From Bacteroidota bacterium (lineage in GTDB: Bacteria > Bacteroidota > Bacteroidia > Chitinophagales > BACL12): 64,000 nucleotides of DNA. Positions 25,190 to 34,692 of the stretch are shown here, piece by piece. Location: assembly GCA_016715425.1 (NCBI GenBank), contig JADKAC010000002.1:495501-559500 (forward strand). Direction: 5' to 3'. Both the position numbers and the translations under genes were made by a program. Under the pieces are notes generated by a model that saw only the letters and a list, made by a program, of their open reading frames with translations, ran no database searches and was not told the DNA's origin. Numbering within the stretch: position 1 is the first letter of the stretch; the number at the start of each line of letters is the position of its first letter.

Positions 25190-27496
25190 CTATTTGGCGA
25201 TTACTATTTTATTAATAATCTGATTTGTACTATTATTCATTTCAAGGAAATACATTCCTGAAGGAAGTGATTGTACATTTAAATTAACTGTTTGTATGCC
25301 ATCATAAGCGGCAAAAGATTGTTGTAGAAATACTTTACCTGTAATATCCAAAACACGGGCAGTTGATGCTCCCTGCATTGCATAAGTTATTTGCAATACA
25401 TCCTTTGCAGGATTTGGAAATACTTCGGCAAAAGATTCATTGTTTGCAATTCTGCCACATCCTTCTCCAGTAGTAGTGAAAGAATAAATAGCAGATACAA
25501 CTTTACCCGTTGTAGCACAAATAGCGGATACCTTAAAACGGTAAGCGGTACATGGCATTAAATCAGTAATAGTTAATGATCCTTCTGTGGTAGTTACTGT
25601 AGTAAACATACCTGATCCCACTGCAGCATATTTTATATCGTATGCTAATGAACCGTTTAAAGTCCAACTTAAAACCGCAGAATTATCTGTGATAGAAGTT
25701 GCTACTAAATCTGTAGGTGCAGAACAATCGCCGGCAGTAGCAAAATAATCAACCACTACTCCACTGCATTTTCCTGTACCACTCCAAGGAGTTTGCACAT
25801 AAGGAAATTCAGCTTTGAAAGAAGTATCGTTACTTTCTACACCGGTAGTATAACCTAATACATTCAACAAATCGGTAGTAACCGGAGATGGTGAAGTCCC
25901 AGGAATATAATCATCATACCACAAACCGATTGCGGCTAATACTACACCGCTCACTGCTTGTAATTCAATGCGAGTTACATCATCTTCCAAACGACGACCA
26001 TTTGGAAATCCATCCATATTCGGAATAAATTCCAAATCTGCAGTTGCTGTATAAATAGGATCAGTAAGTCCTAACACAGCCGCTTGAATAAGTCCAAGAG
26101 AACTAAATGCAGGATCGTTTCTATCCGTTGGAGGAACTGCCATATTCAATCGCAACATATCACCTCCGTTAGGAAGAAAGTTATTGATGAAAGGCTTACC
26201 ATCAGCTAATGGGTTACCATCTAACTTACCTGTTGCCAATTGATAAGGGGCAAGATTAGGAGCACCTGTTAAAAATAGCGGCCAAAGGTCAACTGAACGA
26301 GGCTTACCGGCAGCAGGTAATAACAGTGTTCCGAAAATAGCATCATCTAATGCAGTTCCAGCTACAGCTGCAGAACCTTTTAAACCATATAAACCATCAG
26401 CTCCATTTGAAAAATCATAAGCACCTAAAGATGCAGTTTGAATACGTAATGCTGAAAATCCTGGAACGGCTCCACCAAACAAATCGTCATCCATGTACAA
26501 TGCAAGTTCAGGGTTGTAGAAATATTCAGAGTGTGAAGCATCTTCTGCATATGGAGAAAGAGAATTCCAATAATCTTTTTCACCAATTGGAATTACAGCT
26601 TCATTAGTAAGCGGCATACCTAAACGAGAAACTTGAATCCATTCACCGGAATCAGAAACAGTTCCATCAGTATTTAAAGTACGCATTGCAGGGCGGCTTG
26701 CACTTGCCCAAACACCAATCACAAAATTACCGTCTAAAATATTTTCTGCATCATCGGCACTCAGACCATCTTTTTGCAAAAGAGAAATAGGAATTTTTAA
26801 TGCGATGGAATGTACATTTAAACAAGCCACGCCGTCATGCGGCATACCATCAGCACGAGGTGCATCACCCAAATCGAAAATACCACCGAGGTCCACAAAA
26901 AATGGATCATCTGCAGGACCTGCATACACCATTTCACCACCATCTGTGGTAGCAATAGCGCCTGCTATTAATTCCGCATAAGTAGTTCCTAATCCTACAA
27001 CAGGATCTGAAATGGAACGATCACCAATATTGTTTGGTGGTACAATACCATCTGTAATAATTGTAGTGAAGGAAGCACCACCATCAATACTCTTTTGAAG
27101 AGTGTAGGTAGTCTTCAGATTCTGAGCGCCAAGACGAATATTAAAAAACGTTGTTGGATCTTCATTCATCTGACTAAAAGTGAAACGATAAATAATATCA
27201 TCACCGGTTGTGTTAATATCATTATCAATATGAATTTCGTAGCGAATATTTTCACCAAAGCTTGCATAGTTTGGTCCGCCATGCGGCAATTGTAACGGAA
27301 TATAATTCGCTATAATGGTGATCGTGTTGGGATCATCCGGACTGCGAAAGGCATACAAGTCGGTATTATCCGCCAGCGGATCTCCCGATATCATCGGTGC
27401 CTCCCTGTGGCTGGATGCCATTGCAGTAAAAGCCATTGCGCCGGCAATTAGCATGGTGCTTAGCTTTTTACTTGTGTTATTTAAAATATTTTTCAT
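25190..27496 (-). CDS. DUF4331 secreted protein with FN3 domain and T9SS sorting signal
   Basis: 768 residues. A signal peptide ends around MASS, followed by the DUF4331 hallmark HREAPMISGDPLADNTDLYA. The DUF4331 region runs to about residue 570 with repeated conserved blocks (SPDDPNTITIIANYIPLQLP, GENIRYEIHIDND, PFFVDLGGIFDLG, NGRRLEDDVTRIELQAV). A fibronectin type III domain follows (about 595-680), then a type IX secretion sorting domain (EVFPNPAKDVLQITYAMQ to KIVIAK). So it should be exported across the outer membrane and attached to the surface or released. Enzymatic role unknown. It is the second gene of the cluster and a paralogue of the first. Confidence 0.88.
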   Translation of the reverse strand: MKNILNNTSKKLSTMLIAGAMAFTAMASSHREAPMISGDPLADNTDLYAFRSPDDPNTITIIANYIPLQLPHGGPNYASFGENIRYEIHIDNDINTTGDDIIYRFTFSQMNEDPTTFFNIRLGAQNLKTTYTLQKSIDGGASFTTIITDGIVPPNNIGDRSISDPVVGLGTTYAELIAGAIATTDGGEMVYAGPADDPFFVDLGGIFDLGDAPRADGMPHDGVACLNVHSIALKIPISLLQKDGLSADDAENILDGNFVIGVWASASRPAMRTLNTDGTVSDSGEWIQVSRLGMPLTNEAVIPIGEKDYWNSLSPYAEDASHSEYFYNPELALYMDDDLFGGAVPGFSALRIQTASLGAYDFSNGADGLYGLKGSAAVAGTALDDAIFGTLLLPAAGKPRSVDLWPLFLTGAPNLAPYQLATGKLDGNPLADGKPFINNFLPNGGDMLRLNMAVPPTDRNDPAFSSLGLIQAAVLGLTDPIYTATADLEFIPNMDGFPNGRRLEDDVTRIELQAVSGVVLAAIGLWYDDYIPGTSPSPVTTDLLNVLGYTTGVESNDTSFKAEFPYVQTPWSGTGKCSGVVVDYFATAGDCSAPTDLVATSITDNSAVLSWTLNGSLAYDIKYAAVGSGMFTTVTTTEGSLTITDLMPCTAYRFKVSAICATTGKVVSAIYSFTTTGEGCGRIANNESFAEVFPNPAKDVLQITYAMQGASTARVLDITGKVFLQQSFAAYDGIQTVNLNVQSLPSGMYFLEMNNSTNQIINKIVIAK

Positions 27497-27517
27497 ATAA
27501 TTTGATTTAAAAATGGA

Positions 27518-29266
27518 TTAATCGAAACTTACATCTGTGCCTCTCCAAGGAGCAGCCACATAAGGAAATGAAGATTGAAATGGCTTATCATTTGCCTCCA
27601 CTCGTGTTGTGTAATAAATGTTTTTAAGCAGATCACTTGTCAATGGAGTAGCAGAGGTAGCAGGATCATAATCATCATACCACAAACCAATTGCGGCTAA
27701 TACGATTCCACCGACAGCTTGCAACTCAATACGAGTTACATCATCTTCCAGGCGACGACCGTTAGGAAATCCATCCATATTAGGAATGAATTGCAAATCT
27801 GCAGTTGTATTATAGTCTGAGTTAATTAATCCCAAAACCGCAGCAAATAATAATCCTTCAGAACTGAATAAAGGATCCATGCGGTCTGTTGGCGGTACAG
27901 CCATATTAATACGCAACATATCACCACCTGAAGGCAGGAAATTGTTGATGAATGGTTTGCCGGGAGCTAATGGGTTTCCTTCTTTGCCTGTGGCTAATTG
28001 GTAGGGTGCAAGATTAGGTGCACCGGTATAAAACAAAGGCCATAAATCAACCGAACGTGGACTTCCAGCAGCAGGTAATAACAGCGTTCCGAAAATAGCA
28101 TCATCCAAAGCTGTTCCGGCTACGGCATCAGTTCCTTTTAATGCATACAATCCGTCCTGACCATTGCCAAAACCATAAGCACCTAAAGAATTTTTCTGAA
28201 TGCGCAATTTTTTAAATTGAGGCACTGCACCACCAAATAAATCATCATCCATATACAATGCTAATTCAGGGTTATAGAAATACGCATTATGTGCAGCATC
28301 TTCAGTGTAAGGTGTTAATGAATTCCAATAATCCTTTTCTCCAATTGGAATAATAGCCTCATTCGTTAAAGGCATTCCCAAACGAGAAATCTGTACCCAA
28401 TCGCCAGAAACAGTTTCAGTACCATCTCCATTTAATGTGCGCATAGCAGGTCGGCTTGAGCTAGCCCAAACACCGATTACATAATTGCCGTCAAGAATAT
28501 TTTCAGCATCATCCGCACCTAAACCATCTTTTTGCAACATGTTAATAGGTATTTGAATAGCGATGGTATGGCAGTTATAATACCCTAAACCATCTCTGGG
28601 ATTTTCACCCTGACGAGGTGCGTTACCCAAATCGAAAATTCCACCAAGATCCACAAAGAAAGGATCATCAGCAGGACCACAAAATACTTTTTCACCAGTT
28701 GCAGAGGTCGTAATTGCATTGGTCATCAGTGTTTCGTAAGTAGTACCTAAACCAACTACTGGATCTTCAATAGAACGAGCACCAATGTTTGGCGGAGGTA
28801 CAGTGCCATCAGTTACGATAGCTGTAAATGAAGCGCCACCATCAGTACTTTTTTCCATAGTATAGGTAGTCTTTAAATTTTGAGCACCTAATCGGATGTT
28901 AAAAAAAGTGGTGGGATCTTCATTCACCCGAGTAAAAGTGAATCGGTAAATAATATCATCACCTACAGTGGTAACATCATTGTCAATATGAATTTCATAT
29001 CTGATGTTTTCACCAAAGGTGTGATAATTAGGCCCGCCGAAGGGCAATTCTGCCGGAATGTAATTGGCAATAATGGTAATTGTATTCGGATCATCCGGAC
29101 TCCTGAATACATACAAATCGGTGTTGTCAGCCAACGGATCATTGGCAATAAAGGGCGCTTCCCTATGGCTTGAAGCCATCAGAGAACTAAACCCTAACAC
29201 CGAAACTAAACCTGCAAAGCAGGTATGTTTGGCAAGCTGAAAAAGCTGCGGTACATAACGTTTCAT
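27518..29266 (-). CDS. DUF4331 secreted protein without T9SS tail
   Basis: 582 residues, a close paralogue of the next gene over the whole DUF4331 region (same SSHREAP start, SPDDPNTITIIANYIPAELP, GENIRYEIHIDND, PFFVDLGGIFDLGNAPR, NGRRLEDDVTRIELQAVGG). It ends at PWRGTDVSFD, where the paralogue continues into FN3 and a sorting domain. It therefore probably stays in the periplasm or is exported by another route. It is first in the minus-strand cluster, with 21 bp to the second DUF4331 gene. The pair looks like a tandem duplication in which only one copy is a T9SS cargo. Confidence 0.87.
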   Translation of the reverse strand: MKRYVPQLFQLAKHTCFAGLVSVLGFSSLMASSHREAPFIANDPLADNTDLYVFRSPDDPNTITIIANYIPAELPFGGPNYHTFGENIRYEIHIDNDVTTVGDDIIYRFTFTRVNEDPTTFFNIRLGAQNLKTTYTMEKSTDGGASFTAIVTDGTVPPPNIGARSIEDPVVGLGTTYETLMTNAITTSATGEKVFCGPADDPFFVDLGGIFDLGNAPRQGENPRDGLGYYNCHTIAIQIPINMLQKDGLGADDAENILDGNYVIGVWASSSRPAMRTLNGDGTETVSGDWVQISRLGMPLTNEAIIPIGEKDYWNSLTPYTEDAAHNAYFYNPELALYMDDDLFGGAVPQFKKLRIQKNSLGAYGFGNGQDGLYALKGTDAVAGTALDDAIFGTLLLPAAGSPRSVDLWPLFYTGAPNLAPYQLATGKEGNPLAPGKPFINNFLPSGGDMLRINMAVPPTDRMDPLFSSEGLLFAAVLGLINSDYNTTADLQFIPNMDGFPNGRRLEDDVTRIELQAVGGIVLAAIGLWYDDYDPATSATPLTSDLLKNIYYTTRVEANDKPFQSSFPYVAAPWRGTDVSFD

Positions 29267-29304
29267 TTTGTAAAATTTAATGTGAAATAAAATTTGATAT
29301 CGAG

Positions 29305-29320
29305 TTACCTACGAGGGTAA
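29305..29320. promoter_or_regulatory. Inverted repeat upstream of the DUF4331 cluster
   Basis: TTACC-TACGAG-GGTAA, a 5-bp inverted repeat with a 6-bp spacer, centred about 45 bp before the ATG of the first DUF4331 gene. It is in the right place for an operator, but the arms are short and chance is possible. Confidence 0.3.
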
Positions 29321-29483
29321 TCTGCATTCAGATTTTTAAACTCACATTTTTTTTGAAACGGGCAGAAATGATTAGAACTATAGAAAGGAATTATGCGGAT
29401 TTAAAAATTCACGCAGATGTATTGAGAAAAGTAATAACTGCTTTTGCGCAATAGGGTAGTAATTGATGAAAATATCTTATAAA

Positions 29484-29512
29484 GAAAAAGGTGCCTGCAT
29501 TTGCAAACACCT
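29484..29512 (-). terminator. Rho-independent terminator of the atp operon
   Basis: On the minus strand AGGTGTTTGC, loop AAAT, GCAGGCACCT forms a 10-bp stem (two G-U pairs) and is followed directly by TTTTTCTTT. It begins 27 bp after the atpG stop. Confidence 0.75.
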
Positions 29513-29538
29513 GTATTAATAAAATAAAATATTTCTGT

Positions 29539-30423
29539 TTAATTACCTTCCAATGCAGCAGCTCCACTTACGATTTCTGTAAGCTCTGTTGTAATTGCTG
29601 CTTGTCGTGCACGGTTGTATTGAATTTTAAGATCACGCAATAAATCATTGGCGTTTTCACTTGCCTTATCCATAGCCGTCATACGTGCACCATGTTCAGA
29701 AGCATTGCTATCAAGTATATATCTGAAGAAAGTGGTATTTAAAATTTTCGGAACCAGCTCTTCAATTAATTTGAATTTATCCGGATCGAAAATATAATCG
29801 GTATTAGAAGTTTTTGTGGTTTCAGATTCTACTTTTTTTATGGGCAGGAATTGTTCTGTTTCCAAGATTTGAGTAGCTGCATTTTTGAATTTATTATAGA
29901 TAACGAATACCTCATCATATTGCCCGCTAACAAAGCCGGATTTAATATGTTCCGTTGCTTCTGTAACCGATTCAAAACTTACTTTATGGAACAAATGCTG
30001 AAAGCTTGTATTCAAGTTGCAACTACTTCTCTTTAATTGGTCGTATCCTTTTTTTCCAACAAATATCAGATGAATATTTTGCTGAGGTAATTTGCTGTAT
30101 CGCTCATCAATCAATCGTTTTGCAGCTTTTACTACATTGGTATTGAAAGCACCGCACAATCCTTTGTCGGAAGTAATAATTACAATCAAAGGATGTTTTA
30201 CTTCCTTTTCTTTAGCGAATTCAATGTTTATATCACCTTGCGTTGCAGCGGCAATATTCGAAAGCATTTCGCCCATCTTAATTGCATAAGGACGCATTTG
30301 TAAAATAGCATCCTGTGCTCTACGCAATTTTGCAGCACTAACCATTTTCATCGCTTTGGTTATTTGCTGTGTATTGGTAACGCTGGTTATGCGTAATCGT
30401 ACTTCTTTTAATTTACCCGACAT
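29539..30423 (-). CDS. atpG: F1 ATP synthase gamma subunit
   Basis: 294 residues. This is the rotor shaft of F1, coupling c-ring rotation to catalysis in the alpha3-beta3 head. The N-terminal coiled coil is typical (KLKEVRLRITSVTNTQQITK, KAMKMVSAAKLRRAQ), the middle has the GLCGAFNTNV motif, and the C-terminal helix (KIQYNRARQAAITTELTEIV) carries the family signature. It is the last gene of atpBEFHAG, 8 bp after atpA, and is followed by a good terminator. Beta and epsilon subunits are not downstream, so atpDC must be elsewhere, as is usual in Bacteroidota. Confidence 0.97.
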   Translation of the reverse strand: MSGKLKEVRLRITSVTNTQQITKAMKMVSAAKLRRAQDAILQMRPYAIKMGEMLSNIAAATQGDINIEFAKEKEVKHPLIVIITSDKGLCGAFNTNVVKAAKRLIDERYSKLPQQNIHLIFVGKKGYDQLKRSSCNLNTSFQHLFHKVSFESVTEATEHIKSGFVSGQYDEVFVIYNKFKNAATQILETEQFLPIKKVESETTKTSNTDYIFDPDKFKLIEELVPKILNTTFFRYILDSNASEHGARMTAMDKASENANDLLRDLKIQYNRARQAAITTELTEIVSGAAALEGN

Positions 30424-30431
30424 AAGCTATA

Positions 30432-32015
30432 TTAAACTGCAACGTATTTTTTGGCCATATCCTTACCCACTTTTTCAAGTGTGTGCGTAATCTCATCTGT
30501 CATTTTCCCAGCTTTCAAATCATTTAAAATTCCTTGATGATGTGTTTCCATATTTGCAATAAAGGTGGTTTCAAATTCATGAATTTTATCTACCGGAACA
30601 TCGCTAAGTAATCCACGTGTTCCCAAATAAATAATCGCAATTTGTTTTTCAACCGCCATTGGTGAATATTGTTTTTGTTTCAATATCTCCACATTGCGTT
30701 TCCCCTTATTTATCACCGCCATCGTAGCGGCATCCAAATCAGAACCAAATTTTGAGAACGCTTCTAATTCTCTGTACTGCGCTTGATCGAGTTTTAAAGT
30801 ACCCGCTACTTTTTTCATAGATTTAATCTGTGCATTTCCACCCACACGAGATACCGAAATACCAACGTTAATTGCGGGGCGAACACCTGAGTTAAATAAG
30901 TTTGACTCAAGGAATATCTGTCCATCCGTAATTGAAATTACGTTTGTAGGAATATATGCAGAAACATCACCTGCTTGAGTTTCAATAATTGGCAATGCAG
31001 TTAATGAACCACCACCTTTTACTTTACCTTTCAGAGAGGCAGGCAGGTCATTCATTTGAGAAGCGATTTCATCATTCTCAATAATTTTTGCGGCACGTTC
31101 TAATAAGCGACTGTGCAGATAAAACACATCACCGGGGTATGCTTCACGACCAGGAGGACGACGCAATAAAAGAGATACTTCACGATAGGAAACTGCCTGC
31201 TTAGAAAGATCATCATAAATAATCAGTGCAGATCTTCCTGTATCACGGAAAAATTCTCCGATGGCAGCACCTGAAAACGGCGCATAGAATTGTAAAGGAG
31301 CAGGATCAGAAGCCGAAGCCGCAACAATAACTGTATACCCCATTGCACCATTATCCTGTAATGTTTTAGCAACCTGCGCAACAGTTGAATTCTTTTGTCC
31401 GCAAGCAACATAAATACAATACACAGGATTACCTGCTTCAAAAAATTCTCTTTGATTAATTATCGTATCAATTGCAATTGCAGTTTTACCTGTTTGTCTG
31501 TCACCAATAATTAATTCACGTTGGCCACGACCAATCGGAATCATTGCATCAATTGCTTTTATTCCGGTTTGTAAAGGTTCCTTTACCGGCTGACGATAAA
31601 TTACGCCTGGAGCTTTGCGCTCCAAAGGCATTTCAAACAATTCGCCTGAAAGAGGTCCCTTGCCATCAATAGGTTCTCCAAGTGTATTTAACACACGGCC
31701 CACCATACTTTCACCAACATTAATGGAAGCAATTTTTCCGGTACGGCGCACGGTATCACCTTCTTTTATTTGATCCGAAGCACCCATCAATACCGCTCCC
31801 ACATTATCTTCCTCTAAGTTAAGTACGATTGCACGCACTCCACTTTCGAACAAAACAAGTTCGCCGCTTTTTGCATTTCTTAATCCATAAATGCGGGCAA
31901 TTCCATCACCCACTTGTAGTACGGTTCCCACTTCTTCTAAATCAGAAGCAGTTTTAAAGTTTGACAATTGTTGTCTGAGAATCGCCGATATCTCATCAGG
32001 TTTTACATCAACCAT
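30432..32015 (-). CDS. atpA: F1 ATP synthase alpha subunit
   Basis: 527 residues. This is the regulatory nucleotide-binding subunit of the F1 hexamer. The beta-barrel N-terminal domain (VGTVLQVGDGIARIYGLRNA), the Walker A sequence GDRQTGKT around residue 170, the Walker B region (SALIIYDDLSKQA) and the alpha signature with the arginine finger (GVRPAINVGISVSRVGG) are all present. It lies 19 bp after atpH and 8 bp before atpG. Confidence 0.98.
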   Translation of the reverse strand: MVDVKPDEISAILRQQLSNFKTASDLEEVGTVLQVGDGIARIYGLRNAKSGELVLFESGVRAIVLNLEEDNVGAVLMGASDQIKEGDTVRRTGKIASINVGESMVGRVLNTLGEPIDGKGPLSGELFEMPLERKAPGVIYRQPVKEPLQTGIKAIDAMIPIGRGQRELIIGDRQTGKTAIAIDTIINQREFFEAGNPVYCIYVACGQKNSTVAQVAKTLQDNGAMGYTVIVAASASDPAPLQFYAPFSGAAIGEFFRDTGRSALIIYDDLSKQAVSYREVSLLLRRPPGREAYPGDVFYLHSRLLERAAKIIENDEIASQMNDLPASLKGKVKGGGSLTALPIIETQAGDVSAYIPTNVISITDGQIFLESNLFNSGVRPAINVGISVSRVGGNAQIKSMKKVAGTLKLDQAQYRELEAFSKFGSDLDAATMAVINKGKRNVEILKQKQYSPMAVEKQIAIIYLGTRGLLSDVPVDKIHEFETTFIANMETHHQGILNDLKAGKMTDEITHTLEKVGKDMAKKYVAV

Positions 32016-32034
32016 AATTCGTTATTATAAAAGT

Positions 32035-32595
32035 TTAAAATTTGCGTATATAATCGTTGTTGTCGAATTCATCTTTCAGAATAGCTAACCCACGGCTTAT
32101 ACTTGTATCAATTAATTTATTATCAAAGCGCAGAATATATCCACCGATTAATGACTCGTCAACTTTTTCAGTTAATTCTATATGAACAAGGTTTGCCTGA
32201 ATTTTCAACCGCTCTATAATTTCATTGCGCAATGCAATTGAAATTGGTTTTGCAGTAGTAATGGTAACAGGTGTAATTTGTTTTTTTTGATTGTATTGAA
32301 CAATAAATGCATCAATAATTTCAGGTAAGTAAGATTCTCTCTTTTTACGCACCATTATCGAAAGCCAGTTCTCCGTGATTGCATGTATTTTATTTGCAAA
32401 TATTGCTTCAATTACACTATGCTTATCATCCGTATTTACTATTGGACTTTTAAGCATTAAATAAAATTCTCTGCTTTCATCCGTTGCAATATTTAACTGG
32501 CGGATATCTGCAAACACTTCCTCCAATAATCCCTGCTCAATTGCAAGATCCAAAAGTGATTTAGCATAACGTGTGGCAATACGACTTACTGACAT
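32035..32595 (-). CDS. atpH: F1 ATP synthase delta subunit
   Basis: 186 residues. The delta subunit caps F1 and joins it to the b-subunit stalk. The N-terminal helical bundle begins SVSRIATRYAKSLLDLAIEQ, a typical opening. The C-terminal beta/alpha part contains the conserved HIELTEKVDESLIGGYILRF. It is 10 bp after atpF and 19 bp before atpA. Confidence 0.95.
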   Translation of the reverse strand: MSVSRIATRYAKSLLDLAIEQGLLEEVFADIRQLNIATDESREFYLMLKSPIVNTDDKHSVIEAIFANKIHAITENWLSIMVRKKRESYLPEIIDAFIVQYNQKKQITPVTITTAKPISIALRNEIIERLKIQANLVHIELTEKVDESLIGGYILRFDNKLIDTSISRGLAILKDEFDNNDYIRKF

Positions 32596-32605
32596 AGTTT
32601 ATGCT

Positions 32606-33121
32606 TTATTTTATTTTTATTTCATCCACCATCTGGCGTACAAAGTCTTCCTGATCTTTTTCCAAACTCAATTCACGGCGCAATACTTTTTCACTTACTT
32701 CCAGCACCATTTTACCGACACTATTTTTTATTTCAATTAGTGCCGCCATTTTTTGATTATCAATTTGACGTTGAGCTTCGGATACAATGCGGTTATATTC
32801 GCTATTCGCTCTGTCTCTTGCTTCAGTTATAATTTGTTCTTTCGATTCCTTTGCATCACGCAACATTTTCGAGCGCTCTTCTCTTGCTTCATTTAAAATG
32901 CGCTCGTTATCTACTTTCAAATTTGCCATTTCTTCACGGGCTTTTTCAGCGCTGAGCAAAGAATTGGTGATGTGATTTTCACGATCACGTAAAGCATCGC
33001 CAATGGGTTTGAATGCAAATTTCCAAAGTATAAAGAATACAATGAGAAACACTAACACAGTCCAGATAAATAAACCCGGATCCGGTTTTACTAAATCAAG
33101 AGCATCAATCAGAAGAAACAT
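32606..33121 (-). CDS. atpF: F0 ATP synthase b subunit
   Basis: 171 residues. This is the peripheral stator stalk: one membrane helix near the N-terminus (LFIWTVLVFLIVFFILWKFA) and then a long charged coiled coil (residues about 35-150) reaching F1. The segment KFAFKPIGDALRDRE after the helix is the family's hallmark. A single b gene is present, so the stalk is a homodimer. Confidence 0.95.
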   Translation of the reverse strand: MFLLIDALDLVKPDPGLFIWTVLVFLIVFFILWKFAFKPIGDALRDRENHITNSLLSAEKAREEMANLKVDNERILNEAREERSKMLRDAKESKEQIITEARDRANSEYNRIVSEAQRQIDNQKMAALIEIKNSVGKMVLEVSEKVLRRELSLEKDQEDFVRQMVDEIKIK

Positions 33122-33196
33122 ATATTTTAATAGTTATTGTTTTTAAAAATTCCCCGGTATAGCCAACCGCCTTCCCGGGGATGTAGTTTGTGTGGA

Positions 33197-33433
33197 TTAC
33201 CCTTGTAAAAGAGCTACTACCACTGCAAATAAAGCAACACCTTCTACAAGTGCCGCAGCGATGATCATGTTTGCACGGATATCGCCTGTTGCTTCCGGCT
33301 GGCGGGCAATTGCCTCAACAGCGCTTCCGCCGATACGGCCTACACCGATGCCTGCTCCGATAGCAGCGATACCTGCACCAATAGCTGCGATGCCGTTGAT
33401 GGATGCTTCTTGCATAATTGTCATTAATTCCAT
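33197..33433 (-). CDS. atpE: F0 ATP synthase c subunit
   Basis: 78 residues. Two membrane helices with a polar loop (ARQPEATGDIR) form the proton-carrying rotor ring. The first helix has the tight-packing GAGIAAIGAGIGVG repeat. The ion-binding carboxylate is Glu64 (AALVEGVALF). The residues around it lack the Gln/Ser-Thr set of sodium-type rings, so proton coupling is likely. It lies between atpB and atpF. Confidence 0.96.
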   Translation of the reverse strand: MELMTIMQEASINGIAAIGAGIAAIGAGIGVGRIGGSAVEAIARQPEATGDIRANMIIAAALVEGVALFAVVVALLQG

Positions 33434-33468
33434 TGTTACTGGTTTTTTATTGTGATAAATAATATCCG

Positions 33469-34617
33469 TTAAATAATTGGCCCTGGTTCATGCGGCTCCA
33501 CATGATGATCATGAGATTCAAGAGCTAAGGCAATAAATAATGCACTCAACATCGTGAAAATAAATGCTTGTAAAAATCCTACAAGCAATTCCAAAAAGCT
33601 CATGAAAATTGCAAATGGCACTGCGATTAATGCACCTGTCAATCCGCCACCTAAACTTTCACCTGCATTTCCAAAAGTAAATACTAGCCCAATCAAACTC
33701 AACACTATAATATGTCCGGCAGTAATGTTTGCGAACAAACGTATCATTAAGGCAAAAGGCTTAATAAAAATACCCAGAATTTCTATTGGCACCAAGATAA
33801 ATTTAACCCCCAAAGGCACTCCCGGAGGCCAAAAAATATGTTTCCAATAATCTTTTGTTCCGTTAATATTAGTAATTACAAATGTCATTAATGAAAGCGC
33901 CATTGTAATTGTAATATTTCCTGTTAGGTTAGGGTTTGAAATAAAAGGGATAAGTCCTAATATATTTGCAATCCAAATAAAGAAAAATAAGGTGAGCATA
34001 TAAGGTAGAAACCTGTCTGTCTGATCACCTAAGTTTGGCCTCACTACATCTTCTCTAACAAAAAGAATTATAGGCTCCATTAAACTTTGTAAACCCGATG
34101 GCGCTTTTCCTGTATTGCGTTTATATGCATTAGCTACAGAAATAAATATAATCAACATAATTGCGCATGTGATTAAAAGTGTAGCAACATTTTTTGTGAT
34201 TGAAAGATCATAAAATTTAGAGCCATCCGCTGTAGCAACTCTATCATGGGACATCACATATCCTTTATAGGAATCAATAGCATGATGCTCCGTAGTTTCC
34301 GTATGCATTTCTTCTATAGTACCACCTTCGGATTCTTCTGCATGTATTTCAATATGCTCTTCAGATATTGCTTCAGTAGAATGAGCCTCAGGTAGTTTAG
34401 AGGACATAAACATATCCAAACCCCTTTCCGGATGATACACAATAATTGGAAGTGGAATTGTAAAATTCCCTACAATATGCCATGTGTTTGCATCGGCAAT
34501 GTGGTGTAATGCAAATTCTTTTGCATTGAATTCACCTTCAGCTTTGGCCATAGAATTTCCTATTCCAAAAAATAGAAAACACGAGCCTATTAATAAGTAT
34601 TTCACAACTTTGATCAT
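33469..34617 (-). CDS. atpB: F0 ATP synthase a subunit
   Basis: About 382 residues from ATG 34617. The alternative in-frame start at 34641 overlaps the -7 promoter element, so it cannot be translated from that promoter. A signal peptide (IKVVKYLLIGSCFLFFGIGN) precedes a periplasmic extension of about 130 residues, rich in Glu and His, as in other Bacteroidota. The membrane core has the essential Arg in FALMIRLFANITAGH, which works opposite Glu64 of the c ring. It is first in the operon; no atpI gene precedes it. Confidence 0.95.
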   Translation of the reverse strand: MIKVVKYLLIGSCFLFFGIGNSMAKAEGEFNAKEFALHHIADANTWHIVGNFTIPLPIIVYHPERGLDMFMSSKLPEAHSTEAISEEHIEIHAEESEGGTIEEMHTETTEHHAIDSYKGYVMSHDRVATADGSKFYDLSITKNVATLLITCAIMLIIFISVANAYKRNTGKAPSGLQSLMEPIILFVREDVVRPNLGDQTDRFLPYMLTLFFFIWIANILGLIPFISNPNLTGNITITMALSLMTFVITNINGTKDYWKHIFWPPGVPLGVKFILVPIEILGIFIKPFALMIRLFANITAGHIIVLSLIGLVFTFGNAGESLGGGLTGALIAVPFAIFMSFLELLVGFLQAFIFTMLSALFIALALESHDHHVEPHEPGPII

Positions 34618-34638
34618 ATATGGCTTTAAAAACCGCTG

Positions 34639-34646
34639 CAAAGGTA
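34639..34646 (-). promoter_or_regulatory. -7 element of the atp operon promoter
   Basis: TACCTTTG on the minus strand, an exact TAnnTTTG, 22 bp before the atpB ATG at 34617. No convincing -33 TTG at the usual spacing. It decides the atpB start. Confidence 0.5.
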
Positions 34647-34692
34647 GATGTTTAAGCCTAAAAAAGGAAGGTATTTTCAGGATTATTCTAGA

